Assembly: GCA_037178855.1 (NCBI GenBank)
Contig: JASJZC010000004.1
Location: 62,001 to 126,000 of the forward strand
DNA: 64,000 nt
DNA from: Oscheius sp. JU75
Lineage: Eukaryota > Nematoda > Chromadorea > Rhabditida > Rhabditidae
Reading direction: 5' to 3'
The notes below the pieces were generated by a model. That model was not told the DNA's origin. It made no database searches and saw nothing but the letters and a program-made list of their open reading frames with translations. A program made the position numbers and the translations under genes. Each line of letters begins with the position of its first letter. Position 1 is the first letter of the stretch. This document shows positions 46,086 through 56,500 of this stretch, piece after piece.

Positions 46086-46970
46086 CAGTTCCGACCTTCC
46101 TCGAGAACATCATCTTCTTTCGCAGTGGAGCACACGTGAAAATGAGAACATAGGGAGAGAAAAAAAGAGCCATTGATCGGAAGTGACGGCCATGACCCAT
46201 GTGAGGTCCAATCCTGTAGGATCCTCCTTTCGGACAATATCTTGCAACATCCGAAAGAATGGCTTCAGTTCAGAAGCTTGGAAGAGATTCATGCCTAGAC
46301 GAAGCGCTTCTGAGATCTGCATCACACAGTTGATGAACAGCTTCATTTCGATGCTTTCCTGTATCTTACGCAGCTTCACATAGCCCAAGAAGAATTTTAA
46401 AAACGTAAGTAAATTGAAGACGAAACCACTAAAGGCAGATATCGTGCGTAATACACGACTGTGTACAGAACTGTGTTCAACCCGTAAATTTTTTTTTTCA
46501 TTAGTCGTGTAAAGAGCCAACTCGGTAGAACTTGGACCAATAGTTTCTCACTGTATCGCCGAGTACAATGACGATAAAGCGATCCATAGCAATTAGACAT
46601 TACAGTACAGATTGAACGATCAAGTGGAATATTTTGCTTAAAAACCCACAGCAACAGCTCTAGCAACATATATCTTGAAGAATGAGCCTTCCAGACCTTT
46701 GATTGTAAGTACATAGAACACTGTAATCACGTAGATAGGAACAAAGATGAACTCGACCACAGTAAGACTGATAAAACTTGTTGAATCGAAAGCGTGCTGG
46801 CTTCGCATGCAGAGGAATAAGCCTTTGTTTAGGAACTATATGTCTTTCAGATAACAGGTGAAGCTATTTGCAGGAAGTACCCGCTTTTAGAATGTCTATG
46901 ATGTAAATGTAAGAGTTATGAAATACCAAGATTTTATTATATTTATTCATCACGGAGTCTGAGATTCAAC
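46086..46970 (-). pseudogene. Srg-like serpentine receptor, internally deleted copy
   Basis: In order on the minus strand: VITVFYVLTIKGLEGSFFKI (TM1 end and loop, as in the neighbouring gene), then in another frame IAMDRFIVIVLGD (TM3 region), and after it VLRTISAFSGFVFNLLTFLK, ESIEMKLFINCVMQISEALR and a final SDQWLFFSLPMFSF. The exon with FPLFTCGDGCLLTEWMLGKN found in the other copy is missing and frames break in between. It sits directly downstream of its paralogue and is probably a dead duplicate. Confidence 0.55.
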
Positions 46971-47992
46971 TGAGTTTGGTGCTGTGGCCACCCTCTTCCA
47001 AAACATAATTTTCTTTCGCAGAGTACCACAGGTAAAAATTAAAACATATGGAGGGAAGAGCAATAAGAGGTCAGAGGAAAAAGCCATAATGACGCGGGAA
47101 AGGTCATATGTGTAGGGATCACTCTGTAGAGCATTACTTTGAACCTTCTGAAAAAGATTTTTAATTGTGTTTTTTTCAACAATAGACCAAAACGACCAAA
47201 GTAAAAGCCTCAGAGAACATCTGAATGACACAGTTGATGAACAGTTTCAACTCGATGACTCGCCGCGTCCGGCTCAACTTGATCGACCCAAAATAAATCT
47301 TTAGAAATGTTGCGACGTTAAAGAAAAAACTGAGAACAGTAGTCGTTATCATGGTCCACATCAGTATCGTATACAGAGGAGACAACTCCTAAAGTTTTTG
47401 GTTATATGCTTCGAAAAATATGCCAACCGTCGAGGAACTTCTCACAGCGAAAGTATCCACTCGTGCGTCGTATTCAAACCAAGCCGGCTCCAGTAACAAA
47501 CGATAAAAATGAATCCATGGAATGAGATATGCAAGTACTATGCTCAGAACATAGAACTTTGACCAATACTTTCCAGCTCGGTCTCCCAAGACCAAGACCA
47601 CAAATCGGTCCAGAGCAATTATACATTGTAGAATGATTTGGACTCCCATGTTGTTCCAATGAAGACCCAACGAGATTTGCAAATACCAATAGTTTTTTCC
47701 CAGCATCCATTCGGTGAGAAGACAACCATCGCCGCAGGTGAAAAGTGGAAATTTCATTATAGTGAAACGGTTTAGATAAGAAAAAATGTTCTGTAATTGT
47801 TTGTCGACGCACAAAGAGAAAGGTTGAGCTTACAATAACCGCATTAGCAACGTAGATCTTAAAGAATGACCCTTCCAAGTTTTTAATAGTGAGAACATGG
47901 ATCACTGTGATTAGGTAGATTGGCAGTGAAATGATCCCAGCTATAGCTAGAATTATAAAAATTGGGGAGTCGAGCATATGTTGATTAAGCAT
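46953..47992 (-). CDS. Srg-like (serpentine receptor class gamma-type) chemoreceptor
   Basis: The start reads MLNQHMLDSPIFIILAIAGI, then ISLPIYLITVIHVLTIKNLE (TM1). Later segments are TEWMLGKNYWYLQISLGLHW, GVQIILQCIIALDRFVVLVL (TM3 with the DRF motif), YWSKFYVLSIVLAYLIPWIH (TM4), LYTILMWTMITTTVLSFFFN (TM5), VIELKLFINCVIQMFSEAFT (TM6) and a last segment SSDLLLLFPPYVLIF followed by a basic tail. This order and the D.L.L..P motif fit nematode Srg/Srv-type chemoreceptors. About five short introns are needed. Likely a sensory-neuron receptor, ligand unknown. Confidence 0.65.
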
Positions 47993-48235
47993 ATCGGGTA
48001 TGATGTTGAAAATAAATTGGGTTAAGAATGTGACACAAGAATCTAGACCAGTTCACACGAGAAAACGAGTGTGGGAACTGGTGTATTTTCTAGAGGTTTG
48101 GATTTTGATTAATAGCAATAATTCCAGGAAATACCCAATGTCTTTCTGTCTCTCTGTCCCTCTCTGTTTCTCTGTCTCTTTGTCATTCTGTCTCTCTATC
48201 TCTCTGTAAATGCAACCCCAAAACAAACAAAACAC

Positions 48236-48375
48236 ATTCATGGCGTCATCGCTACCTGTCTCGATCCGAAGTATGACGACGAGCTGAAGCAGATCAACGA
48301 TCCTTGTCTTTATATCGTCAAGACGGATGTGACCTGTGACAAGGCTATCAAGAAGGCTGTTGAGGAGGTTGGTGG
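48236..48375 (+). pseudogene. Isolated short-chain dehydrogenase (SDR) exon
   Basis: After an intron-like TCTGTC-rich tract, one frame reads GVIATCLDPKYDDELKQIND, PCLYIVKTDVTCDKAIKKAV and EEVGG. The ATCLD...L..DVT...I..AV pattern is the second strand and Asp-Val-Thr region of retinol-dehydrogenase-like SDRs. The preceding GxxxGIG exon and the catalytic YxxxK exons were not found nearby, so this is a fragment. Confidence 0.6.
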
Positions 48376-48869
48376 CCATTTTTTTTATCCCTTCTCACAC
48401 AACTTCCTAGTTTCCTGGGTGATTAGAGTAATATATAGTTTTAGCAGACAATTAAGGTTAGCTTACCTCATTAGTCAACTGGAATAACGGGAACTCTCCA
48501 GCGCAACCATAGCGGATGTTCGAGCTGTTTTCCCGCATATTCATACTATTGTCACAGTTAGATTGATTGTACAGCTGGGAAATTTGAAGACTTCCCAATG
48601 AGACCGGGCAAATTGGTGACTCAAGCTCATAATCACCTTGTTTTGGACTGGGACAATCGATGAGATTGTAAAAAAAACTGATGTTTTGGTCAGTCTAACA
48701 CGTTGACTCCCCTCATTATCTCACCCAATGAGAAGGGTTTTGACCATTAGTTCATCTAATGAACGGACTCTGAAAAATGACGCCCTGTGATCAGTTCAGC
48801 ACATCGCACATCGATAAGGTATTTACCCTCAATATCCCGTTCAATAATGCAATTTAGGTAGTGCGGCAG

Positions 48870-48978
48870 ATATCAACTAACTTTAAGCCCGAAATAAAAC
48901 TGGTCAAGCGATGTATCGAACAACTCATTGAAAGACAATATTTGAAACGAAACGAAGGATCTCTACGAGTATAATGCC
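48870..48978 (+). pseudogene. Remnant of a second cullin neddylation domain
   Basis: TNFKPEIKLVKRCIEQLIER then QYLKRNE matches the last cullin exon; GATCTCTACGAGTATAATGCC that would encode the closing DLYEYNA is in another frame, so a frameshift is present. It lies upstream of cullin copy C, just as 24585-24706 lies upstream of copy A. Confidence 0.65.
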
Positions 48979-49012
48979 TGAACAACGACAGATCTGTCAT
49001 AGCTATCCATTT

Positions 49013-49290
49013 TCTGGTCTTTATCGGTTTTGCCAGTTACAAGGATCTTGAGCAGTTTTGATGAACCCAGATGAGAAAAGATGTAAAGCGGAGGTTCTGC
49101 AACATATACAATCTTGTTGCTCCTCCATTGAAAGGGAGCTGGCAAGAAGATAACACCCAGGGACATTTGATTTGCTAATGGTGATAAGAAAAATGCTCTT
49201 GAAGTAAACCATTGACGGAACGAGAAATGCAACGTTAGTAGACCATTAGTCAGCCTATCAGCCGTCTCTGCCAGCGTTCGCAAGGATACT
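49013..49290 (-). pseudogene. COX15-like pseudogene fragment with a decayed SL1 tail
   Basis: On the minus strand ADRLTNGLLTLHFSFRQW and SPLANQMSLG resemble INRLLTVGFLAPCMVYW and ALRNQMFLG of the gene at 43.8-45.6 kb. The next stretch (CCCTTTCAATGGAGGAGCAA) resembles the SL1 3' hairpin, followed by an AG and CCTCCGCTTTACATCTTTTC, the equivalent of the last COX15-like exon. Middle exons are absent. A degenerate duplicate. Confidence 0.5.
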
Positions 49291-49980
49291 ATTGCCTTTT
49301 CGATAGTAGAGAGAACGTTCTGTCTTTGTTTGGCAATATGTCTCATGGTCTCTTTCACAACTCGTCATTTTATTCCTACTACCGGTGGAACTTCTTATTG
49401 TTGTCTTTCAATTTGTCCGTCTTTATTGCCCTATTTTCTATTCTATGTAGTCCTCGACTACGCGTCAGTCATTTTCACATGGCTCTTTACTGGGCACCTC
49501 TCGATTTCTGTCATTCTCATGTTGTCTTCTTTTATCCAAGTCCCTTTGTCTTCCTGAACTGCCAAACTTTACCCATCGTTTCTCAATAACCGTTTTCTCC
49601 ATGCCGCAGGAGCACGGCTAGATCTTCTCCCCTTCTATGTCTGTCTGTCTCTCTATGTCTATTACACCTGAAAAAAACAACTATTGCGCAGAAACTGGAT
49701 TTCCGATCATTACTAGTAAGACACAGAGAGAGAGAGAGAGAACACTTCATATTCTTTCTCAGCTCAAACGCTATAAAATGATACTTTACTGGTCTCAAAC
49801 CGACAGAAGGGAACGATTTATCTCTCGGCACGGAATCTAACCCGAGACGTATAGGGCGCTCGTGCTGACGGCGACGTAGGGGTAAATGGTTTGGACACAC
49901 GGTAAAAAAATTTTGTTGCCTTGTGTCCAAACCTACAATCGGCTACGCACAAACGAACACACACACACACGCCGTTGCTC
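49291..49980. other. Interval with no supported gene; GA microsatellite and a small hairpin
   Basis: Overlapping hydrophobic frames at 49326-49589 lack splice context. A (GA)n run lies at about 49724-49741. A 46-bp hairpin (GGTTTGGACACA ... TGTGTCCAAACC) is at 49889-49934. Confidence 0.4.
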
Positions 49981-50311
49981 TTTAATAAGGGAGAGATGGA
50001 AGTAGATGTGGACATCTCAGCTCTTTTAAAATAGTCATGCGACAATTTTTGTTCACAATGATTACTATGCAACTTTTGTTAGCATTCTTGCTGTCAGCAA
50101 GCAGCTTTTGATAGCAGACAAAAAGTCTAACACACAATTCGTATAATCAGAAGGCATTTGTTCCCATCACGTCGCATTTCGATCGGCGCCGTCTCAATTG
50201 CTCACTTTGATAAAAGAAAAATCGATAGGATCGTATCGCACATGCGCCCGCGACCACCATTTTCAACAGAGATCGATCAAAACTAAGTAATTTTGCAGCA
50301 AAATTGTAAAA

Positions 50312-50582
50312 TAACTATTTTAGATTGTCCTCGCGTCTCTGTCTGTGTGTATGTGTCTGCGTCTGTCTGAAGCCAATAGCGCTAATTAGACACTGTTACT
50401 TGCGCACACTAGTTTTTAGCAAGTCGAGACAGTTTGGGGATAGCTTCTTTGGAAGAACGTTGCTTCGGTAACGGTAGCTCGACTGGAGGGAAACTGGCAG
50501 GCAGGTTGAAGTGGGTTCAATGAATGGGAAATTGGTTTAAAGAGTGAAAAGGAAACAAGTTAGGCGGCCTAACTTGTCTATC
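50312..50582 (+). repeat. Single diverged copy of the TCTG/palindrome repeat in the cullin C 5' flank
   Basis: It runs from TTTAGATTGTCCTCGCG to GGCGGCCTAACTTGT. The equivalent flanks of cullin copies A (AAAATATCTCTGGTAGATCT) and B lack it, which gives an empty-site comparison. CTAT occurs at both edges. Confidence 0.8.
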
Positions 50583-50840
50583 GTAGATCTCTACGTGGAC
50601 ATTTTGATCTACTTTCTCCTGCAAATAGTAAACTTAAAACTACCTTGATTTATTAATTTTCAAGTTCACTTTGATCACGTCGTAAATATTTTTCGTACTA
50701 TTACCAACCCAACTGACATGGAAAGTTAAATCTAAATGTCTTCACACGCAGTAACTAGCAGCAATTGTCTTCTGAGACACTTGAAGCTCATTTCTCTTCT
50801 TTGCTTTTTTTCCGAAATTGGTGAAAGTTTTTTTTCCAGA

Positions 50841-52189
50841 ATGTCAAATCGCGATTTTGACACAGATTGGGCTATGCTCCAAATTGGTCTGACGGATCTT
50901 TTCGCTGGCAGAAGAACCTCGGAACCTTTCGAAGTCATTTACCGGTATTTCTCGGTCGTCAGGTTTCTGGATGTTGATTTAGTCATGCTTACGAAATGTG
51001 CCTCTTAAAGTGGGGGCAACAGTTATATGGAGAACTAAAACAATTTATAACTGACCATGTTTCCAGGATTTTTGAAGTCGGTTTTGGATTTGATTCTTTT
51101 CAACTTTTCATTCAGCAATGCGAAAATATGAATGGATTGGATATTCTTTCGATCTATGACAAGAACTGGAAGAGCTTCCGCATCAGTTCCGTACAAGTCA
51201 ATGCTCTTTTTAGTTGTTTTAACCGCAATATGAAATGGGAACAAGAAGAAAGGTATGAGAATGTTTACTTGATACATGAGGTTAGTGGATAATCTTTTTA
51301 TTAATATACAAACTCAGCTTTGCTTTGTGACCTGGAAGGATGCTTTCCACCGTACCGGCACTGAGATCAGGGTCACAAACGCTATCCTTGACCTGATACA
51401 TCAAGAACGTACTGGAAGCAATATCAATCGTGATATCATAAAACACATTCTTGACTTGATACTTCAAGGACGTACTGGAAGCAATATCAATCGTGATATC
51501 CTAAAAGACGTTCTTCAATCATACGGCACGACCTTATTTACAGCCTTGCTTATCGCATTTCAGTCGAGTTAAATATTCGCGATGACGTCTATGTTGAATG
51601 CTTCGAGAAGAAGTTCTTGCAAACAACTGCTGACTACTATAGTACAGAAGTTGGGAAGATCAAGGCTTTACCTCGAGCGGAATACCTGAATACTGTCGAC
51701 AAATGGATCACAGGTGAAGTTGCCCGTTGTGCCCACTACCTTTTCCCTACTACTGAGCCAAAACTTCGAAAAATCATGGAAAATGTTTTGATAAAGGTCT
51801 GTTTAAAAATTGTAGGGGATGCTAGTTTTCAGCCATTCTTCTTGCAGCATTTTGCTGATGAAGTCCACAAAGCTATTGAGCGCGCCAAAGAGGCTATTGG
51901 CCATCCTACAACTGAGCCAAAACTTCGAAAAATCATGGAAAATGTTTTGATAAAGGTCTGTTTAAAAATTGTAGGGGATGCTAGTTTTCAGCCATTCTTC
52001 TTGCAGCATTTTACTGATGAAGTCCACAAAGCTATTGAGCGCGCCAAAGAGGCTATTGGCCAAGATACGATGCTCTACGTGGCCAAGCTTCAAGACGTTG
52101 TGCAACAACAGTCGGATCTGGTCAAAAAAGCCTTCAAGAACCACTACAAAGCAATCGAGGCGTTGAAAACAAGTATGGAATGCTCATAA
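50841..52189 (+). CDS. Cullin-like gene, copy C: N-terminal half only, with two in-frame internal duplications
   Basis: The ATG follows TTTTTTTCCAGA. The protein reads NRDFDTDWAMLQIGLTDLFA, LYGELKQFITDHVSRIFEVG, NMNGLDILSIYDKNWKSFRI, then DLIHQERTGSNINRDIIKHI directly followed by a duplicate DLILQGRTGSNINRDILKDV. A 53-codon stretch (TTEPKLRKIMENVLIKVCLK ... AIERAKEAIG) is also repeated in tandem at about 51750-52060. The frame ends at 52187. Compared with copy A, about 740 bp are missing from within the cullin core to the start of module X, so the DKD core and the neddylation domain are absent. It could give a truncated, adaptor-binding cullin N-terminus or be a decaying gene. The join near 50960-51000 is uncertain. 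Confidence 0.65.
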
Positions 52190-53432
52190 TTTGGACATAA
52201 AACTGCCTTCAGCATGGAAATATCCATATAAGATGTCTGGATGGACCAATTTATCTAATAGTATGAAAGAAAGGAGGAGTTATCGGATTGTTTACTATAC
52301 AGCAGTTGTGAAGCTTGTAGAAGATCTGGTATTTCAGCGTGTAATTGTCACAAAAATTTTGGTCAGACTTTGTTGAAGTGTGATGGATATTCTCATTTTC
52401 TACGCCTGTTCGACTTGGTGGTGTATATTAGTCAATCAGTTATTGCAAGAATGCAGGCGACTATGTTCGGATGCGAAGAATACTATTCATTGTTTAAGGT
52501 AAGGAATTGGAACCTACAGTGAACCGAATGGTTTTAAAGAAATGGATAGTAGCTGTGGACAAACTCTACACACAATATCCTGGAATTCATCTTGAAATTA
52601 TAAATGCAAAGAACACTAACAATCTGCTAACACTTCATGTCATCAGCTTCACTCAAGAAGAACAAAACTTGCTTCACAAGTTAACAGTTAGGGATTTTGA
52701 AATTTGCCACTTTTATCTTTCAGCAAGAAAATCTCCGTCGTTTTCAAGTGCGAGCAAGGGTAAAATCTATGCTGAAAGATTTTCTCGCATCGTCTGATTT
52801 ACCTGAAGATGCGAACATTAGTGAATATCTACACTTCGACTTGTTGGGACCGAAGGATTACTTCTTGATCTTCAATACGACTAGGGAGTTTTTAGAGGAT
52901 TTCGTAAGTTCGGCAAGTTTTCTAATAAAATCATGTTTTTACACGCTTTTAGAGCGAATACAAAGAAGAAAAGTTCACCCATGCCCTTTTAAATTTGTTG
53001 AGACTGGTACCAGCTCTTCCTCTTGTTGTGTGCAACCTTTTCCCGGTAAGTGAAAGAAGCTGGTACTCTCTCCCCCTAGGCCTGGATGGCCGAGGATGGG
53101 GGAGCGTAGTCTTTTACGACAGTTTTCAGAAAATAATTCTTCAAACTGTGACCGTCGAGCTGCTATCAAACGACGCTGCAGACAAGTCAAAGATCGATAA
53201 TTGGTTGCTGGAATGCCTTTTGAACTTATTTAAGGAGTTTGATCGACATCTATCTTTTTACAAGAGGCAGGGGCTTGACTCATATATGTCGGTAATAGCA
53301 CTATGTTCAAACGACAATGTTGAGCGTAAGACATTAAAGTCAAGCATTAAGAAAAATCGATTAAGAACAAACATTCAAAGATCGTTTTCCAACATTCCTC
53401 AATCGTCTTCCGTACTTACAACCAGTCAATAA
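52190..53432 (+). pseudogene. Helical module X-Y, second copy, frameshifted
   Basis: The order of segments is the same as at 27800-29052: SYRIVYYTAVVKLVEDLVFQ, WIVAVDKLYTQYPGIHLEII, LRRFQVRARVKSMLKDFLAS, NISEYLHFDLLGPKDYF, KIILQTVTVELLSNDAADKS. A one-base deletion near 52354 relative to copy A changes frame and gives an early stop. The rest is well conserved, including the 79-bp stretch after GTGCAACCTTTTCCCG. Function unknown. Confidence 0.45.
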
Positions 53433-53539
53433 TAAAGATCTGGCTGAACTATTACGTAGCTACCCACAATCCAGACCAAGCATTAAGAAAAATCTATTCA
53501 GAACCTTCAGGAAGAACATTCCTCAATCGTCTTCCGCTT

Positions 53540-56500
53540 AAAACTGACGTTTTTTACAGAAAGGTCTTCGTGAAGTGTTCAGAGGTTTGAACGGCTCTGA
53601 TTCAAACACGATTTAGTAGATCAAATTCTTACATGGAGAGAGGCTTTACGCCCTAGCTCATCACCTGAGATTTGTAGAAGAAATCAGGAATCGTTTTTCT
53701 GAATACAGTGAAGTGAGTTGTGTCGAGCCGAAATCAGAAACTTTTATTGTAGAAAGCCTGTGAAATGTTCTGTGAAGAGATGAATAGTACTTTGGACTTT
53801 GGATCGCTACTCATCTATTATCATGTAATTTTTAAAAGTAAAGAAGTGATCTTTGAATTATCGGTCTTGAAACAGTACTTGAACATTGAACAAGTCGAAA
53901 GCTTGGAGGAAAAACTTCGACAACGTCAACAAGCAGAACAATTTTTTCTGGAGTATTTCTATGATCCAGGACAAGTGAAACAGGCAGACATCAGAAAGTG
54001 GACTGAAGCTTATCCATATGTATTCTTTCTGTCATTTGTAAAAGTTTTTATGGTGAGTTTCGTCACCCGCCTTTGATTTTGAACAGTTTCATACCCAAAC
54101 CGACCAGAGAGAAGAGCAGCAGCAGTGTATAAATCGACTTGTGGATACTCTCGAGTCCTTTCCGATGTTGAAAGAACTTCTGACTCGTCAAAGAATCACC
54201 CCCAAGATGTACTTTCACGAGGTAACTTTTGGTGACAACTGATGCAGTTTGATTCTGTAGTTTCTCTACAAAAAACTGACAACATCGACAAAAAGTGTTC
54301 CGCTGGATCAGCTAAAGTGCATTTGCAGCAACGACTGGGGAAATGTCTTAGCAGGTGCTATTGTATGTACTTTTTATTCGTTCTTCACAGTTCCTACTTC
54401 AGCAAGTTCGCTTCAAAAACTATGAAAAATCTTCTCTTACCAAAGTCACAGGACTTTCTAGTGGCGGTCAAGCCGACGTGCAGCTTGTGACTGCGCCTGG
54501 GCTGCCAGTACCAGTAGCCGCAAAGTTGTTCGTTGGGGAGTTGGCTAATTCTCACGGTCTACATGCAGCATTTCTGCAAATGAAGGATGAAATTCGTACA
54601 CTTTTGACGGTGAAATTCTAAGTTTTCCTGTCAAACGGGCCAATTTAGACGCAATGCAATCCACACATTGTTTCTCTTTACGGATATGTAGTCAATGAGC
54701 ACAGAATTCAGGGTCTGTTGATGGAATTTTGCAAAGGAGGCTCCTTGGACTCAGGTAACCTGAAACACTGAATCATTATTACTGTCAAGTCTTCAGTGAT
54801 TAAAAGCTCTGAGGTGGACTACACCGAATCTTCAATAGTTCGTTGGAGTCGTCAAGCAGCATGCGGGCTGGAGTTTATTCATGTCAGCAACACGATTCAT
54901 CGTGATGTTAAACCTCAAAAGTGAGTATATATGTTACAGTTGGAATTGAACATCCGTTGGTATTGAACGCAACTAGTTGGTATTGAACGTTCAATTCCAA
55001 CTAGTTGGGTTCAATACCAACTAGTTGAAATTGAACAGTTTCAGTTGGAATTGAACATTTTCAGTTAGAATTGAACAGTTTGAATAATTTATGCCGTTTT
55101 ATCCAATTTTCACCCATTTTCACCCATTTTCGTCTTTTTTCTTCTTCTTTCACTGCATTTTTTGTTGTGAGGGCGTAAAATAACCCCTTGAACATAAAAT
55201 CGTTAGGAAATTCACGGAAATAAGGCGATTGGTTCCGTTTTTCACCTTTTTATATTCTCACAGGCCTTTGATGAAGTCAAGGCGTAACCTAAGACATTAT
55301 AACTTCAAATAACACTGTCAGATTGAAATTGTAGTAGTAAGTACTGTTTATTCAGTAAAACAGCAACAAGAAACAAATTGATTTGAGAAATAACGAAACT
55401 GCTTGTTTTTGCAAGTAGAGTTTGTCCTATGACACCGCGAGTTACATTGAAAGTTACGGCTCTTACAGGAACAACGATTTGAATCACATTTACCGTTGCA
55501 GTTGCAATGATGATGTCCTTGACCGCCGGTGATAGAGTCATCTGCTACAGCTGCACGGAAAGACTGTAGATTGACATCGGGGACATCTGACGGCGCGATG
55601 AACGTTTCTTGAAGAGGAACCAATTGATTTCTGGCGTACCACTGGGCCAAATATCCTTTCAAAGTTCCTAGGCTGAAACAATACATAAATATAGGATAAC
55701 AACAAGATTTACCGATAGAATCCGTCTTTCTCTTCGAGCACAACTGCCAGTAGATTACGTGCTCCAATTTTAGGACGATCGACGTCGGGAATAGCTACGA
55801 GTACGCTTGTCCCAACGTCTACTATACCGAATCTTAAAAAAATAGTTGCGTGAAGAAAATTAGACTGACCGGTTATTCGATGCCTGGAGCATTCTGTCTG
55901 CTTGACGCTGGAGCGATTGACTTGTTTCCTCCCTTTCTTTTTCTATTGCTGAGTGATGAGCATTCCAAAATTCTATGAGTTCTTCTTCCTCGACGTATTC
56001 ATCTTCGTTATCAGTCAGCTCTTCAGCGTTTTCTTCAATTTCGGTCAACACTTCATCTGTTGGCACTTCATGGTCGCCAGCAGAGTTTAGCTCGTCGATT
56101 TCGGCCTCATAGTCAAATCCTGTAAGTACAAAGTTGAGAAAGGGACAAAAACTAACCAAACATTGCTTTGAAAGGCGTTCTGGAGATCCCTCGATGAAAT
56201 CTTGTGTTCTTCACGAACTGTACAGTGTCCAAAAGCTCAGCCCAGTTCGGAGTCCCTCGTCGCAGCATCTCAGCAAACAAGATTTCTTCCACGTCTCGGT
56301 TGCATCTTTCGACCGAGCCTTGTGACTGACTGTGGCGCGGTTTTCCGTGAATCTATTTGCATCCTGGCCACTGTGCCACCAGGTTCTCCAACGTTGCATT
56401 TGCGAATTCGCGACCATTGTCGGTCTGCAAAATTCCGGGTGGCCCTGTGTTTTATGGTTGCAAGAATGATGAAAGGACAAACTTACCAAATAAAGCAAAA

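Noticed and set aside
49637..49840. Small frames around the GA microsatellite
   Set aside because: Low-complexity sequence with no splice context.
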